64,000 nt of DNA from Muraenolepis orangiensis (Eukaryota > Chordata > Actinopteri > Gadiformes > Muraenolepididae), in contig CM051005.1 of NCBI GenBank assembly GCA_027704905.1, forward strand, positions 28,393,814-28,457,813, written 5' to 3'. The notes under the pieces are model-generated. The model did no database searches. It saw only the letters and a program-made list of their open reading frames with translations, and had not been told where the DNA came from. This document shows, one piece after another, positions 33,650-44,667 of this stretch (within the stretch, counting starts at the first letter, position 1; the number at the start of each line of letters is the position of its first letter). A program made the translations under genes and the position numbers.

Positions 33650-34108
33650 GGGTCAGTCAGGGGGTCAGCAAGCTGGGACCCATGCTCCATCAGGGGTCAG
33701 TCAGGGGGTCAGCAAGCTGGGACCCATGCTCCATCAGGGGTCAGTCAGGGGGTCAGCAAGCTGGGACCCATGCTCCATCAGGGGTCAGTCAGCGGGTCAG
33801 CGAGCTGGGACCCATGCTCCATCAGGGGTCAGTCAGGGGGTCAGCAAGCTGGGACCCATGCTCCATCAGGGGTCAGTCAGCGGGTCAGCGAGCTGGGACC
33901 CATGCTCCATCAGGGGTCAGTCAGGGGGTCAGCAAGCTGGGACCCATGCTCCATCAGGGGTCAGTCAGCGGGTCAGCGAGCTGGGACCCATGCTCCATCA
34001 GGGGTCAGTCAGGGGTCAGCGAGCTGGGACCCATGCTCCATCAGGGGTCAGTCAGGGGTCAGCGAGCTGGGACCCATGCTCCATCAGGGGTCAGTCAGGG
34101 GTCAGTGA
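33650..34108. repeat. 44-bp minisatellite in the hAT element, about 10 copies
   Basis: Units contain GTCAGCAAGCTGGGACCCAT and GCTCCATCAGGGGTCAGTCA; the last few units are 38-39 bp, having lost one GGGGTCAG. Both flanks are hAT coding relics, so the array is internal. The long open frames it creates are artefacts. Confidence 0.95.
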
Positions 34109-34253
34109 ACTGTGCAGAAATAAGGCGGCTGAGAACATCTCCCTGTGAAAGCCACCTGACTTCTGTGTGGAACAGCAGGCCCTGATGCTCCGATCCCAGT
34201 TCGTTGCAGAGACTGGCGAACAGCCTGGTATTGAGTGGATGTGATTTTATGTA

Positions 34254-35274
34254 CAGTTGCAAGAAAAGGTATGTGAACCCTTTGGAATTACCTGCATTTC
34301 TGCATAAATTGTGTTTTCATGTTTTTATTGAACACACCATGTACATTCACAGTGCAGGGTGGAAAAAGTATGTCAACCCTTGGATTTAATAACTGGTTGA
34401 CCCTCCTTTGGCAGCAAGAACCTCAACCAAACGTTTCCTGTAGTTGCAGATCAGACCTGTCGGTCAGGAGGAATTTTGGACCATTCCTCTTTACAAAACT
34501 GTTTCAGTTCAGCAATATTCTTGGGATGTCTGGTGTGAATCGCTCTCTTGAGGTCATGCCATAGCATCTCAATCGGGTTGAGGTCAGGACTCTGACTGGG
34601 CCACTCCAGAAGGCGTTTTTTCTTCTGTTGAAGCCATGCTGTTGTTGATTTACTTCTGTGCTTTGGGTCATTGTCCTGTTGCATCACCCATCTTCTGTTG
34701 AGCGTCAATTGGTGGACAGATGGCCTTAAGTTCTCCTGCAAAAGTTCTCCTGTCTTGGTAAACTTGGGAATTAATTTTTCCGTCGATGATAGCAATCTGT
34801 CCAGGGCAGCAAAGCAGCCCCAAACCACGATGCCCCCTCCACCATACTTAATCTTAGGTCTTCTGAGAGCTCTTTTGTGTGAGGCATGGTTCACATCAGG
34901 CAATGCTTCTTGAGAATAGCAAACTCAAAACTGGTGTGTGTTTTTTATAGGGCAGGGCAGCTTTAACCAACACTTCCAATCTCATCTCATTGATTGGACT
35001 CCAGGTTGGCTGACTCCTGACTCCAATTAGCTCTTGGAGAAGTCATTAGCATAGGGCAACATAGCAACATACTTTTTCCACCCTGCACTGTGTATGTTTA
35101 CATGGTGTGTTCAATAAAAACATGAAAACATATAATTGTTTGCGTGGTATTAGTTTAAGCAGACTGTGTTTGTCTATTGTTGTGACTTAGATGAAGATCA
35201 GAACACATTTTATGATCAATTTATGCAGAAATCCAGGTAATTCCAAAGGGTTCACATACTTTTTCTTGCAACTG
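34254..35274 (-). mobile_element. Tc1-like transposon with long IR/DR ends, transposase truncated
   Basis: Ends CAGTTGCAAGAAAAGGTATG and its inverse at 35274, with TA at 34252-34253 and 35275-35276, the expected target duplication. An inner repeated motif (GTATGTCAACCCTT about 34368) gives the inverted-repeat/direct-repeat layout. Minus-strand 34903-34451 encodes the C-terminal part of a DDE transposase: YGGGGIVVWGCFA, QQDNDPKHRSKST, SQSPDLNPIEMLWHDLKRAI. The N-terminal DNA-binding half is missing, so the copy is non-autonomous. It sits inside the hAT element and is therefore younger. Confidence 0.93.
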
Positions 35275-35385
35275 TAGTTGACAATTGTTATCGTCTCAAG
35301 AACACTTTTAAGCTCTGGGTTCCTGGGCCACGTCCGTGATCCGGGAGATGGTCCCGTCAGACAGCGCCTGTTCATCCCCATTGTC

Positions 35386-38300
35386 CTACACATAGCTCCT
35401 GTGTATCCCCATTGTCCTACACATAGCTCCTGTGTATCCCCATTGTCCTACACATAGCTCCTGTGTATCCCCATTGTCCTACACATAGCTCCTGTGTATC
35501 CCCATTGTCCTACACATAGCCCCTGTGTGTCCCTATTGTCCTACACATAGCTTCTGTGTATCCCCATTGTCCTACACATAGCACCTGTTTATCCCCATTG
35601 TCCTACACATAGCTCCTGTGTATCCCCATTGTCCTACACATAGCTCCTGTGTATCCCCATTGTCCTACATATAGCTCCTGTGTATCCCCATTGTCCTACA
35701 CATAGCTCCTGTGTATCCCCATTGTCCTACACATAGCTCCTGTGTATCCCCATTGTCCTACACATAGCTCCTGTGTATCCCCATTGTCCTACATATAGCT
35801 CCTGTGTATCCCCATTGTCCTACACATAGCTCCTGTGTATCCCCATTGTCCTACACATAGCTCCTGTGTATCCCCATTGTCCTACACATAGCTCCTGTGT
35901 ATCCCCATTGTCCTACACATAGCTCCTGTGTATCCCCATTGTCCTACACATAGCTCCTGTGTATCCCTATTGTCCTACACATAGCTCCTGTGTATCCCCA
36001 TTGTCCTACACATAGCTCCTGTGTATCCTTATTGTCCTACACATAGCTCCTGTGTATCCCTATTGTCCTACACATAGCACCTGTGTATCCCCATTGTCCT
36101 ACACATAGCTCCTGTGTATCCCCATTGTCCTACACATAGCTCCTGTGTATCCCCATTGTCCTACACATAGCTCCTGTGTGTCCCTATTGTCCTACACATA
36201 GCCCCTGTGTGTCCCTATTGTCCTACACATAGCTCCTGTGTATCCCCATTGTCCTACACATAGCACCTGTGTATCCCCATTGTCCTGTATCCCATTGTCC
36301 TACACATAGCTCCTGTGTATCCCCATTGTCCTACATATAGCTCCTGTGTATCCCCATTGTCCTACACATAGCTCCTGTGTATCCCCATTGTCCTACACAT
36401 AGCTCCTGTGTATCCCCATTGTCCTACACATAGCTCCTGTGTATCCCCATTGTCCTACACATAGCTCCTGTGTATCCCCATTGTCCTACACATAGCCCCT
36501 GTGTATCCCTATTGTCCTACACATAGCTCCTGTGTATCCCCATTGTCCTACACATAGCTCCTGTGTATCCCCATTGTCCTACACATAGCTCCTGTGTATC
36601 CCTATTGTCCTACACATAGCCCCTGTGTGTCCCTATTGTCCTACACATAGCTTCTGTGTATCCCCATTGTCCTACACATAGCACCTGTTTATCCCCATTG
36701 TCCTACACATAGCTCCTGTGTATCCCCATTGTCCTACACATAGCTCCTGTGTATCCCCATTGTCCTACACATAGCCCCTGTGTGTCCCTATTGTCCTACA
36801 CATAGCTTCTGTGTATCCCCATTGTCCTACACATAGCACCTGTTTATCCCCATTGTCCTACACATAGCTCCTGTGTATCCCCATTGTCCTACACATAGCT
36901 CCTGTGTATCCCCATTGTCCTACATATAGCTCCTGTGTATCCCCATTGTCCTACACATAGCTCCTGTGTATCCCCATTGTCCTACACATAGCTCCTGTGT
37001 ATCCCCATTGTCCTACATATAGCTCCTGTGTATCCCCATTGTCCTACACATAGCTCCTGTGTATCCCCATTGTCCTACACATAGCTCCTGTGTATCCCCA
37101 TTGTCCTACACATAGCTCCTGTGTATCCCCATTGTCCTACACATAGCTCCTGTGTATCCCCATTGTCCTACACATAGCTCCTGTGTATCCTTATTGTCCT
37201 ACACATAGCTCCTGTGTATCCCCATTGTCCTACACATAGCTCCTGTGTATCCTTATTGTCCTACACATAGCTCCTGTGTATCCCTATTGTCCTACACATA
37301 GCACCTGTGTATCCCCATTGTCCTACACATAGCTCCTGTGTATCCCCATTGTCCTACACATAGCTCCTGTGTATCCCCATTGTCCTACACATAGCTCCTG
37401 TGTGTCCCTATTGTCCTACACATAGCCCCTGTGTGTCCCTATTGTCCTACACATAGCTCCTGTGTATCCCCATTGTCCTACACATAGCACCTGTGTATCC
37501 CCATTGTCCTACACATAGCTCCTGTGTATCCCCATTGTCCTACATATAGCTCCTGTGTATCCCCATTGTCCTACACATAGCTCCTGTGTATCCCCATTGT
37601 CCTACACATAGCTCCTGTGTATCCCCATTGTCCTACACATAGCTCCTGTGTATCCCCATTGTCCTACACATAGCCCCTGTGTATCCCTATTGTCCTACAC
37701 ATAGCTCCTGTGTATCCCCATTGTCCTACACATAGCTCCTGTGTATCCCCATTGTCCTACACATAGCTCCTGTGTATCCCTATTGTCCTACACATAGCTC
37801 CTGTGTATCCCTATTGTCCTACACATAGCTCCTGTGTATCCCTATTGTCCTACACATAGCTCCTGTGTATCCCCATTGTCCTACACATAGCACCTGTTTA
37901 TCCCCATTGTCCTACACATAGCTCCTGTGTATCCCCATTGTCCTACACATAGCACCTGTGCATCCCCATTGTCCTACACATAGCACCTGTGCATCCCCAT
38001 TGTCCTACACATAGCTCCTGTGTATCCCCATTGTCCTACACATAGCTCCTGTGTATCCCCATTGTCCTACACATAGCTCCTGTGTATCCCCATTGTCCTA
38101 CACATAGCACCTGTGCATCCCCATTGTCCTACACATAGCCCCTATGTGTCCCTATTGTCCTACACATAGCTCCTGTGTATCCCCATTGTCCTACAGATAG
38201 CCCCTGTGTATCCCCATTGTCCTACACATAGCTCCTGTGTATCCCTATTGTCCTACACATAGCTCCTGTGTATCCCTATTGTCCTACACATAGCCCCTGT

Positions 38301-38432
38301 GTATCCCCATTGTCCTACACATAGCCCCTGTGTATCCCTATTGTCCTACACATAGCTCCTGTGTATCCCTATTGTCCTACACATAGCTCCTGTGTATCCC
38401 CATTGTCCTACACATAGCTCCTGTGTATCCCC
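35386..38432. repeat. 3.05-kb satellite, 31-bp unit, about 98 copies
   Basis: Units TCCTGTGTATCCCCATTGTC plus CTACACATAGC. Variant units (GCCCCTGTGTGTCCCTATTG, CTTCTGTG, CACCTGTTTATCC, TATCCTTATTG) occur in the same order at about 35521, 36611 and 36776, and about 36021 and 37246, so blocks of several hundred to a thousand bases were duplicated (higher-order repeat). The array lies between a hAT terminus and hAT coding relics. Confidence 0.97.
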
Positions 38433-38789
38433 AAATGATTACATTTTAATGAATTAAAATAATAATAATAATTAAAAAAACCTCATGGTCACATCAAGAG
38501 GATTCTGAAATCATCTCGCGACCCCCACTTTGGGAACCTCTGACAGAAGAGCCTCCGGGAACTAGAACTATTAACTGCAATCTAAGCCTGACCTGGGGGG
38601 GCAGCACTGTGCCGGAAAGCATCCAGGGTGCCGGAAAGCAACAGAAGAAGAAGAAGGAGAAGGAGAAGGAGGAGGAGGATGTATAACCAGGATGTATAAC
38701 CAGCCCGGTGGCCCTCGTGGTGGGGGCTCGTTTTAAACCAATCCGGTTCATCTGAACCACCAATGAGCGATGGACCGACCGGAACATGG

Positions 38790-38825
38790 AGCTATAAAAG
38801 AACCAGAGAACCGCTCTCCGTTCTC
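38790..38825 (+). promoter_or_regulatory. TATA box and TOP-like start of locus A
   Basis: GCTATAAAAG at 38791-38800, then a pyrimidine-rich CTCTCCGTTCTCTG about 25 nt downstream, a good TATA-to-start distance and a TOP-like initiator, as in known snoRNA host genes. The same sequence, with one change in the TOP-like run, is at 48173-48206 in locus B. Confidence 0.6.
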
Positions 38826-39024
38826 TGAAGCATCCTCCCAGATCGATAAGGACCGACCATGGCTCACTGCTCAGGAGACACGTCTACGGTAGAGGGCCCT
38901 CGGTAAGAGTTATGATCTGATTATTGATCAGTTATTAGTTATTAATTAGTTCTTATTCTTCTGTGAGTATCGTGTCTCTGCTGCAGACTCTTCACTGTTT
39001 AGGTGACCGCCGTGTTACCGTAAC

Positions 39025-39110
39025 TGCTACCTTAGTTACCTTAGGACCTTAGTTACCTTAGGACCTTAGTTACCTTAGGACCTTAGTTACCTTAGGACCT
39101 TAGTTACCCG
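39025..39110. repeat. 17-bp repeat, about 5 copies, in locus A intron 1
   Basis: CCTTAGTTACCTTAGGA units. A G16 homopolymer follows at about 39252-39267. Confidence 0.9.
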
Positions 39111-39382
39111 GGGGAGGGTTTGAGATTAACGCTACGGATTAAAGACAGTGATGACGGTCCTCCGGGGAGTTGAGCAGGTACCGGTCTACCGAAGGACCAC
39201 CTTAAGTACTGCCTCGGATAGTACCTCGGGTAGTACCTCGGATACTGCCTCGGGGGGGGGGGGGGGGTAGTAGTTAATAGGAGGCCCTCACCACGAGCCG
39301 GGCTGGTAGCACATCGCCCATTAGCATGCTAGCCCCATAACTCCACGTGTCTGCCTAGTGGGCTGCATGCTAATAGGCCATG

Positions 39383-39690
39383 ATGCTAACCACGTGTCTC
39401 TCCCCCTAAGATGATGCTAACCACGTGTCTCTCCCCTAAGATGATGCTAACCACGTGTCTCTCCCCCCCTAAGATGATGCTAACCACGTGTCTCTCCCCT
39501 CTAAGATGATGCTAACCACGTGTCGCTCCCCCTCTAAGATGATGCTAACCACGTGTCGCTCCCCCTCTAAGATGATGCTAACCACGTGTCTCTCCCCCTC
39601 TAAGATGATGCTAACCACGTGTCGCTCCCCCTCTAAGATGATGCTAACCACGTGTCTCTCCCCCTCTAAGATGATGCTAACCACGTGTCT
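39383..39690. repeat. 30-33-bp minisatellite before the locus A exon 2 acceptor, about 9-10 copies
   Basis: Units CTAAGATGATGCTAACCACG plus TGTCTCTCCCCCT; the final unit runs into CTCGTTGTGTTTTAG, the acceptor at 39703. Each unit carries a GCTAAC branch-point-like motif and a pyrimidine tract. Locus B lacks the array. Confidence 0.94.
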
Positions 39691-39865
39691 CGTTGTGTTT
39701 TAGGTGCAATGGGCGTGTCACATGTTGCCACCTGTCAGATCCTTGAGGAACTGACCAATGAGCGAACAGGAGTTCAGACCTCCGACCAGCTGGACTCGAT
39801 GTGAGTACCATTTGTTCCAGCAAGGTCATCAGGGGTCACTTAATGTGCACCCTTTCTGACTGTTA

Positions 39866-39940
39866 GAGCAATATGATGATAATTAAGTGCGGAATCCGAG
39901 ATCACTTTGAGGATATCTACCTTGGAGAACTGACTTGCTC
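39866..39940 (+). ncRNA. Box C/D snoRNA in locus A (copy of the rps8 intron 1 snoRNA)
   Basis: C box ATGATGA at 39873-39879, D box CTGA at 39930-39933, terminal stem GAGCAA/TTGCTC. The parental stem is GAGTAA/TTACTC, so both sides changed to keep pairing (T-A to C-G). The core GGAATCCGAGATCAC is unchanged although the surrounding intron is highly diverged. Confidence 0.72.
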
Positions 39941-40566
39941 AAACGTCTTAAACATCAAACTCAAAAAAATAACTAGTCACCCCACTAACTACGGACATTG
40001 TTCTCCTGTTCACCACCAGGTATCTCGAGGGATAACGGGCATAAAGGCTTAACTCGAGCCCTACCATAAGAGGAAGAAAGAGCTCTGGTGTCACACACCA
40101 GACACAAAGGTTTGTACTACTAAGATTATTCTGTTACCATGTGACTAAGGTCCAAATGTCATTCAACTGAACGGTCTCTACTTTTTCGTTAGTAGTTTTG
40201 AGTACAGGAGATGCAGGTGTTACTTATTGCTGATGCACTGTCAGTTATCCTGGTACGCTGAATTCACTGGCTGTCCAAACATTCTCAGTGCTAGAATAAC
40301 CTTGGTTAGCAGAAGGTTTGGGTCACAAAATGACCTCTTCCTTTCGAAGGCCAAGAACAAATGTACAGATAAAGAATCAGAATGTAGTGGTGTTCTTGTA
40401 AATGTGCTAAATGCAAACAGTCTGTCTCTCTGTGTGTAGGTGTCTATGGACCACTGGTATGGAGGCCAAGACTGCACGGTGGTGATGAACCAAGCGTCGA
40501 CCAGAGGCATCAGCTGGCTGTCCACCTGCAAAGGTTGCTCATTGGTGATGTTTTACCTGATGACGT

Positions 40567-40664
40567 GGGTGACAAACCTAACCTTAGGTAGGTTTTTATT
40601 TGACTGTTTTGGTTCAAATCTTTTAACTTGCCAATGCCAGGACTTGTCATAGTTACTGACACAC
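40567..40664 (+). pseudogene. Decayed SNORD46-like copy in locus A
   Basis: Aligns with the rps8 intron 2 snoRNA (CCTTAGGTAGG, TTTTGGTTCAAATC, CTTGTCATAGTTACTGACAC) but the C box reads GTGACAA instead of CTGATGA and the stem is shortened. Probably non-functional, unless the TGATGA at 40558-40563 has replaced the C box. Confidence 0.6.
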
Positions 40665-40914
40665 TGCAGTGGATGTTGATGATGCTGGTAGCTCTGGACT
40701 CTTAACTAGACGGTTTTCTTTTAACAGAGCTGACCTCGTCGTATCCGTGGTGCGCTCCGAGGCTCGATGTTGGCCGCTTTTCCTGGGGCTCAGAGTAAGA
40801 TTAGTCATTGATTGACATTCTGTTGGCTGTACTCATCTTTAATTGCAAATGCAAGCAACTCAAACTTGATGAATTCTGCACATTTGCAGTAATATTCCAG
40901 CCTTTATGGCACTT

Positions 40915-40984
40915 CTTTCCATGAAGATAACTTTGTCCAGTTCTGCTACTGAATGCAAGTGAAGATAATGTGACTCTGAGAAAG
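40915..40984 (+). ncRNA. snord38: SNORD38-type snoRNA in locus A
   Basis: Identical to the rps8 intron 3 snoRNA over the whole C-to-D region, with guide GTCCAGTTCTGCTACTGA. It lies 71 nt before the exon 5 acceptor, as in the parent. Confidence 0.78.
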
Positions 40985-41220
40985 ACCTGTGCTAAAAATG
41001 TCTCCAACAATTCAAAGTACATCCGGTTAAACATGGTTGTGATGCCTGTTTTCAGGCTGCACGCGCAAGACCAGGATTATTGATGTTGTCTACAACGCCT
41101 CCAACAACGAGCTGGTGAGAACCAAGACCCTGGTGAAGAACTGCATTGTCCTCATCGACGGGAGCAAAGCTGGTAAGGATAATTCACATGTTTGTTCATC
41201 TTAAAGGCATTTATCCAAGT

Positions 41221-41296
41221 GGCCTTCCGGTGAGGATACCATGTCCAGTTCTGCTACTGAATGAGTGTGAAGATATTTGTGACTCTGAGGAAGGCC
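41221..41296 (+). ncRNA. snord38: Second SNORD38-type snoRNA in locus A
   Basis: Stem GGCCTTCC/GGAAGGCC, C box GTGAGGA, guide and D box are all intact. It differs from the rps8 intron 4 copy by one base next to the stem and is identical to the locus B copy. Confidence 0.78.
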
Positions 41297-41545
41297 CTGT
41301 AGGACATGTTCTAGTGTGGTAGAACATGCTGGAAGGCACAGTGTTTAGTTGTTTTGTCTGTTTGGGTGAGGAATCGCAAACTTATTAAACCTATTCTTCT
41401 CCTGCAGAATGCTGACGATATTCTGGAGAAGATGTTAAAAGAATCGGACGCTTGCTGAACGCCGAAAGACTTTGTGAAGAAGGGAAACTGAGGCCAAGGA
41501 AGGCAAATATCTGTAAAGTCAAATAAAATCAAAATGTCTCACAAC

Positions 41546-43318
41546 TCTAGTCTTAATTTCTGTTTAAGGTTGCTTATGATGCATTTCCCCCCCACCTTAA
41601 TTGTGTAAGCTTGTCAAGGTTTAACTTGTGTAGCATTTTACAAACTCTCTCAGCGCTCTACAAACCTTGGTTGGTAGGACTGGCTCACAAAATGGCTGTC
41701 TTGGTTGCCAAGAACAAATGCTGATTAAGAATCTAAACTGTTAAGATTTAAGTTCACTAAATAATCAAAGGTCTAAAGTGGCCTCCCTTTAAAAAGCTGT
41801 CTGCCCTCGGTGACGCTTGCACATTTGTATCAGTCGGCAGATGCTGTGGTAAACTTTCAAGACACCACTTGAGTTGTCCACTACAAGCCTTCCTGCAGGA
41901 TGAAGATGCCCTGTGGTCCTGACTGCAATGTGCCTTCAATAACCTGTGACTCATCTTGAAGAACTAAACCTGTATCTTGTTTGCATTAGCATGTAATGCA
42001 GAATCTACTTTAGCTGGTAGATATAGAGTGACTATTACAAGGGGTAATGTATAGTGGTCAGTCAAACAGTATTGGACTGCTAATCAGTTTCTAATTGGGT
42101 CCTGACCTTATGTAACCTATCCTACTCAAACTGAAGGCTGTGGCAATAAACTACATGGTATGAGTTCACATTGTTATGACTTGTGAATCCTACACTTCTA
42201 CTCAGTCTTCTACTCATTGACACTAAATTGAAGAGATGTATTCCCCAGAATTTAAACCTTTCGTAAAGGCAAGGTCAGGGTTGTTTGTAAATTAGTTGTA
42301 TCAGGAATGTTAAATTGACCTAGGCAATGAGAAGTTACTCAACTCGTTGGGTTTGTACTGTAGAATCAATTCATAATGTACCTTTTGTACCAGACTAATT
42401 ACAAATCGTGCACCTTCAAATTGTGTTTCCTGAATTATGATTTTTATTTTCCATATGCAACCAGTACAATGGAATGTCTACCGTTTTCCAAACAATAGTA
42501 TACAAATACAATAAGAGCAGCACTGTATGATAGTGTAATGTTAATGACATGTTATGATAGTGTAATGTTAATGACATGTTATGATAGTGTAATGTTAATG
42601 ATGTGTAATGTTAATGACACGTTATAGTGGCAGCACTCCTAGCAGTCCAGTAGGTCACTGCCTGTGGATAAAACTATCCTTGAACCTGGTAGTCCTTGCG
42701 GTACGGATGCTGAGGAACCTGCGACCAGACTGTAGTCCATGGGCCAAAGCCTAAAATGTTCAATTGTGACACATCAATAACACAAATAAAGTACTGAAAT
42801 ACTGTATTGATTCAGGAAATGTATGATCTCATATCATCCCACCATGAGGGGTGATTATTATAATTAGTACCACTCAAGGTGGCAAATTCTGGTTAATTTG
42901 AAAAAAAAAAAAATCTTTAGATATTTCAACTTGATAAACCTTTGCAAGTGGTATCTTAGTCACAGTTGACCCTCAATCACACCAATGGTGTCATTGAGGC
43001 AATCTTGATTTGAACAGAACATGCGATAGAAAGAATCAGGAATTCAAACTTTGAATCACTTATTTAACCAACGATCATCATCACAAATCAATCATACAAT
43101 ATTCATATTCTGTTTCATTCGTCATCAGTGTAGCGGACGACGCTGCCACCAGCCATTAACCTGTCTGCTTGAGGCTCCTCCTGAAGACCAGGACTCAGGG
43201 GGATGAGGAATCTGGTTTATTGTAGAGTTTGAATCATGTAGAACCGAGCAGATGGAACATGCTACAGCTCTTCCTCTAGTGTGTGGTGGAGGCTGTCAGC
43301 CTTGATTAACAAGGACCC
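41546..43318. other. Locus A downstream spacer with repeat relics
   Basis: 41570-42330 has locally similar sequence in locus B (50530-51300) at lower identity. 42430-42740 is a dispersed-repeat copy with a short 27-bp array (42527-42625). 42790-42965 has an inverted partner near 56345-56500 (TTTCAACTTGATAAACCTT). No gene recognised. Confidence 0.6.
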
Positions 43319-43980
43319 TCAGGTGTGCAGCCTCACCAGCCAATCAGTCTGACTCAGGCCAGGTGAGGCTGCTTCAACAGCCACCAACCACACACACACT
43401 CCACAATCATAATCTTCATCATAGTCATCATTAAAGTCATCCAGGGTCAGGGTGCAGGTTTGTACCTTGCACATTTCTGTGCACTTTAATTGGTTGACAA
43501 GGCAGGAGCAGTGTGGAAGCTTACAGGTGGTCATCACTTGCAGCCCATAAGTCCCAGGACAGCCATTGGTGCTGGGGGTCCCCTCATCCAATCTGAGGTC
43601 AGTTTACAGCTTGACATCACACACACTGGATGACCTTGCATACATCCTGCAGACTAATGATTCCATATTTGTGTAAAATTCCTCACATACATCCCAGTGA
43701 TTAAAAGGACTTGGAATTTCCTGTTTTTTTTTCAGTTTAAGAGCTCTGAGTTTTCCTCGTCCTCAAAACACACGCTCTCACAAACCCTAAAGGTATGTTC
43801 ACCTCCAGCATCACATAGGTAGTCTCCATGGAGCTCAGCAAGGCTGTTGATGTTGGTACCGTCAGATTCCCATTTCTGTGTAAAGGGCAGTTTATCTTCT
43901 CACAGTATCCCAGGCAAACGATCATGACATCTGTATCCTCACTCACAATAACTGAGGTTTAATAGTCATTCTGGCTGGCA
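43319..43980 (-). mobile_element. Remnant of a CXC-domain fish transposon (copy 1)
   Basis: Minus strand encodes a Cys-rich CXC-like segment (CKLPHCSCLVNQLKCTEMCK) preceded in element order by SEDTDVMIVCLGYCEKINCP (43946-43737). These belong to a multicopy, poorly named protein family of fish and invertebrate genomes. A longer copy is at 51783-53435. The copy stops abruptly at about 43995, where similarity to the second copy ends. Confidence 0.6.
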
Positions 43981-44154
43981 GGATTTGCATGTAGAAGCAT
44001 ACAGGTTTCGAAGGCCAAGAATAAATATAGAACTCAAGTTCTGTAAATGACAAATTAAACAAGCAATTAAAATGCCTGTGCATTCAAAACCTTTAATTCT
44101 GCCCCCCCCATTGCTTCTGAATACCAAGGCAGGGTGCATTAATGAACTTTCCTC

Positions 44155-44667
44155 AATGACTAGGACAAAGGAGGCTAAGTTCTGTTCAGGGTCGAGCCAT
44201 AGACTTTATCACCCTGTGGTGTCACCGTCTAGCATCAAGTTATAGAGGAGCTTCAATCCAAAATTCACAAAGTGGCAACCTTCCAATAAAGTAATTTTAT
44301 TTAATGTTATGGTTCCATGTCTTGCGCTTCAAACCCATCTCAACATGTGACCATGGACAACATAACACAACATGGAAGTTACGACTGGGACTTTTAACTC
44401 ATACTGGTATCCTTAGTCTGAATTTATAGAGGTGGATTTAATACACATTTTCATTTCCATAAATGCTGTTAAATATGGAATGGAACATTCAATACAAGAT
44501 TCAAGATGTTTATATACCATATGCAACAAGTTCAATGGAATGCTTACTCCCATTCCATCCTGCATCCTTATTTTTGTAAAAATAAAAGCATTTTAAAGTG
44601 CCAGTTGTGCAGCCTCATGAATACAGTGCACAACAGTGCAGTGGCTGTAGGATTTCAGAAAGAAATA
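44155..44667. repeat. Duplicated rps8 3' flank
   Basis: Matches 29340-29850 in the same orientation, including CTAGGACAAAGGAGGCTAAG, TCACCCTGTGGTGTCACCGT and the dispersed-repeat copy, with scattered indels. It marks the right edge of the duplicated rps8 segment in locus A. Confidence 0.8.

Larger units (their letters stand above)
33161..38542 (-). mobile_element. ZBED/Charlie-like hAT transposon interrupted by Tc1 and satellites
   Basis: The outer end at 38531-38542 reads CAGAGGTTCCCA on the minus strand, followed by AAGTGGGGGTCGCGA, a typical hAT terminus. Coding pieces follow: LSDGTISRITDVAQE (about 35340-35290), an HTEVRWLS-like piece near 34130-34200, then AFKRKVDRWTARVEMGWIDK (33550-33450) and FWISVEGESPEHSKAAMDFL (about 33190-33290). 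The gene is dead. A 31-bp satellite, a Tc1-like element and a 44-bp minisatellite lie inside. The 3' end is cut by the LINE junction. Confidence 0.68.
38543..41545 (+). pseudogene. rps8-derived chimeric locus A, probable snoRNA host
   Basis: A new first exon (to 38902; ATG 38860, MAHCSGDTSTVEGPR) and second exon (39704-39800) precede rps8 relics: exon 2 (40020-40109, rearranged), exon 3 (about 40728-40796, internal deletion), exon 4 (41056-41172, 5' part intact, 3' part deleted) and a last exon 41408-41545 with scraps of rps8 exons 5-6 and AATAAA at 41522. The frame from the new ATG stops after 28 codons at the same TGA as in locus B. S8 cannot be made. Four snoRNA-like segments remain in the introns at the parental positions. 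An exon-like block at 40441-40532 flanked by AG and GT has no rps8 counterpart. Confidence 0.75.

Noticed and set aside
33541..34185. Three overlapping repetitive open frames
   Set aside because: Translations of the 44-bp minisatellite inside a dead hAT element.
35386..38432. CRISPR-like array
   Set aside because: Regular 31-bp units have no distinct spacers; it is a eukaryotic satellite in a fish genome.
40441..40532. Additional coding exon (reads VSMDHWYGGQDCTVVMNQAS)
   Set aside because: It has AG and GT at its borders but no match I recognise and no frame link to neighbours; kept only as a remark under locus A.
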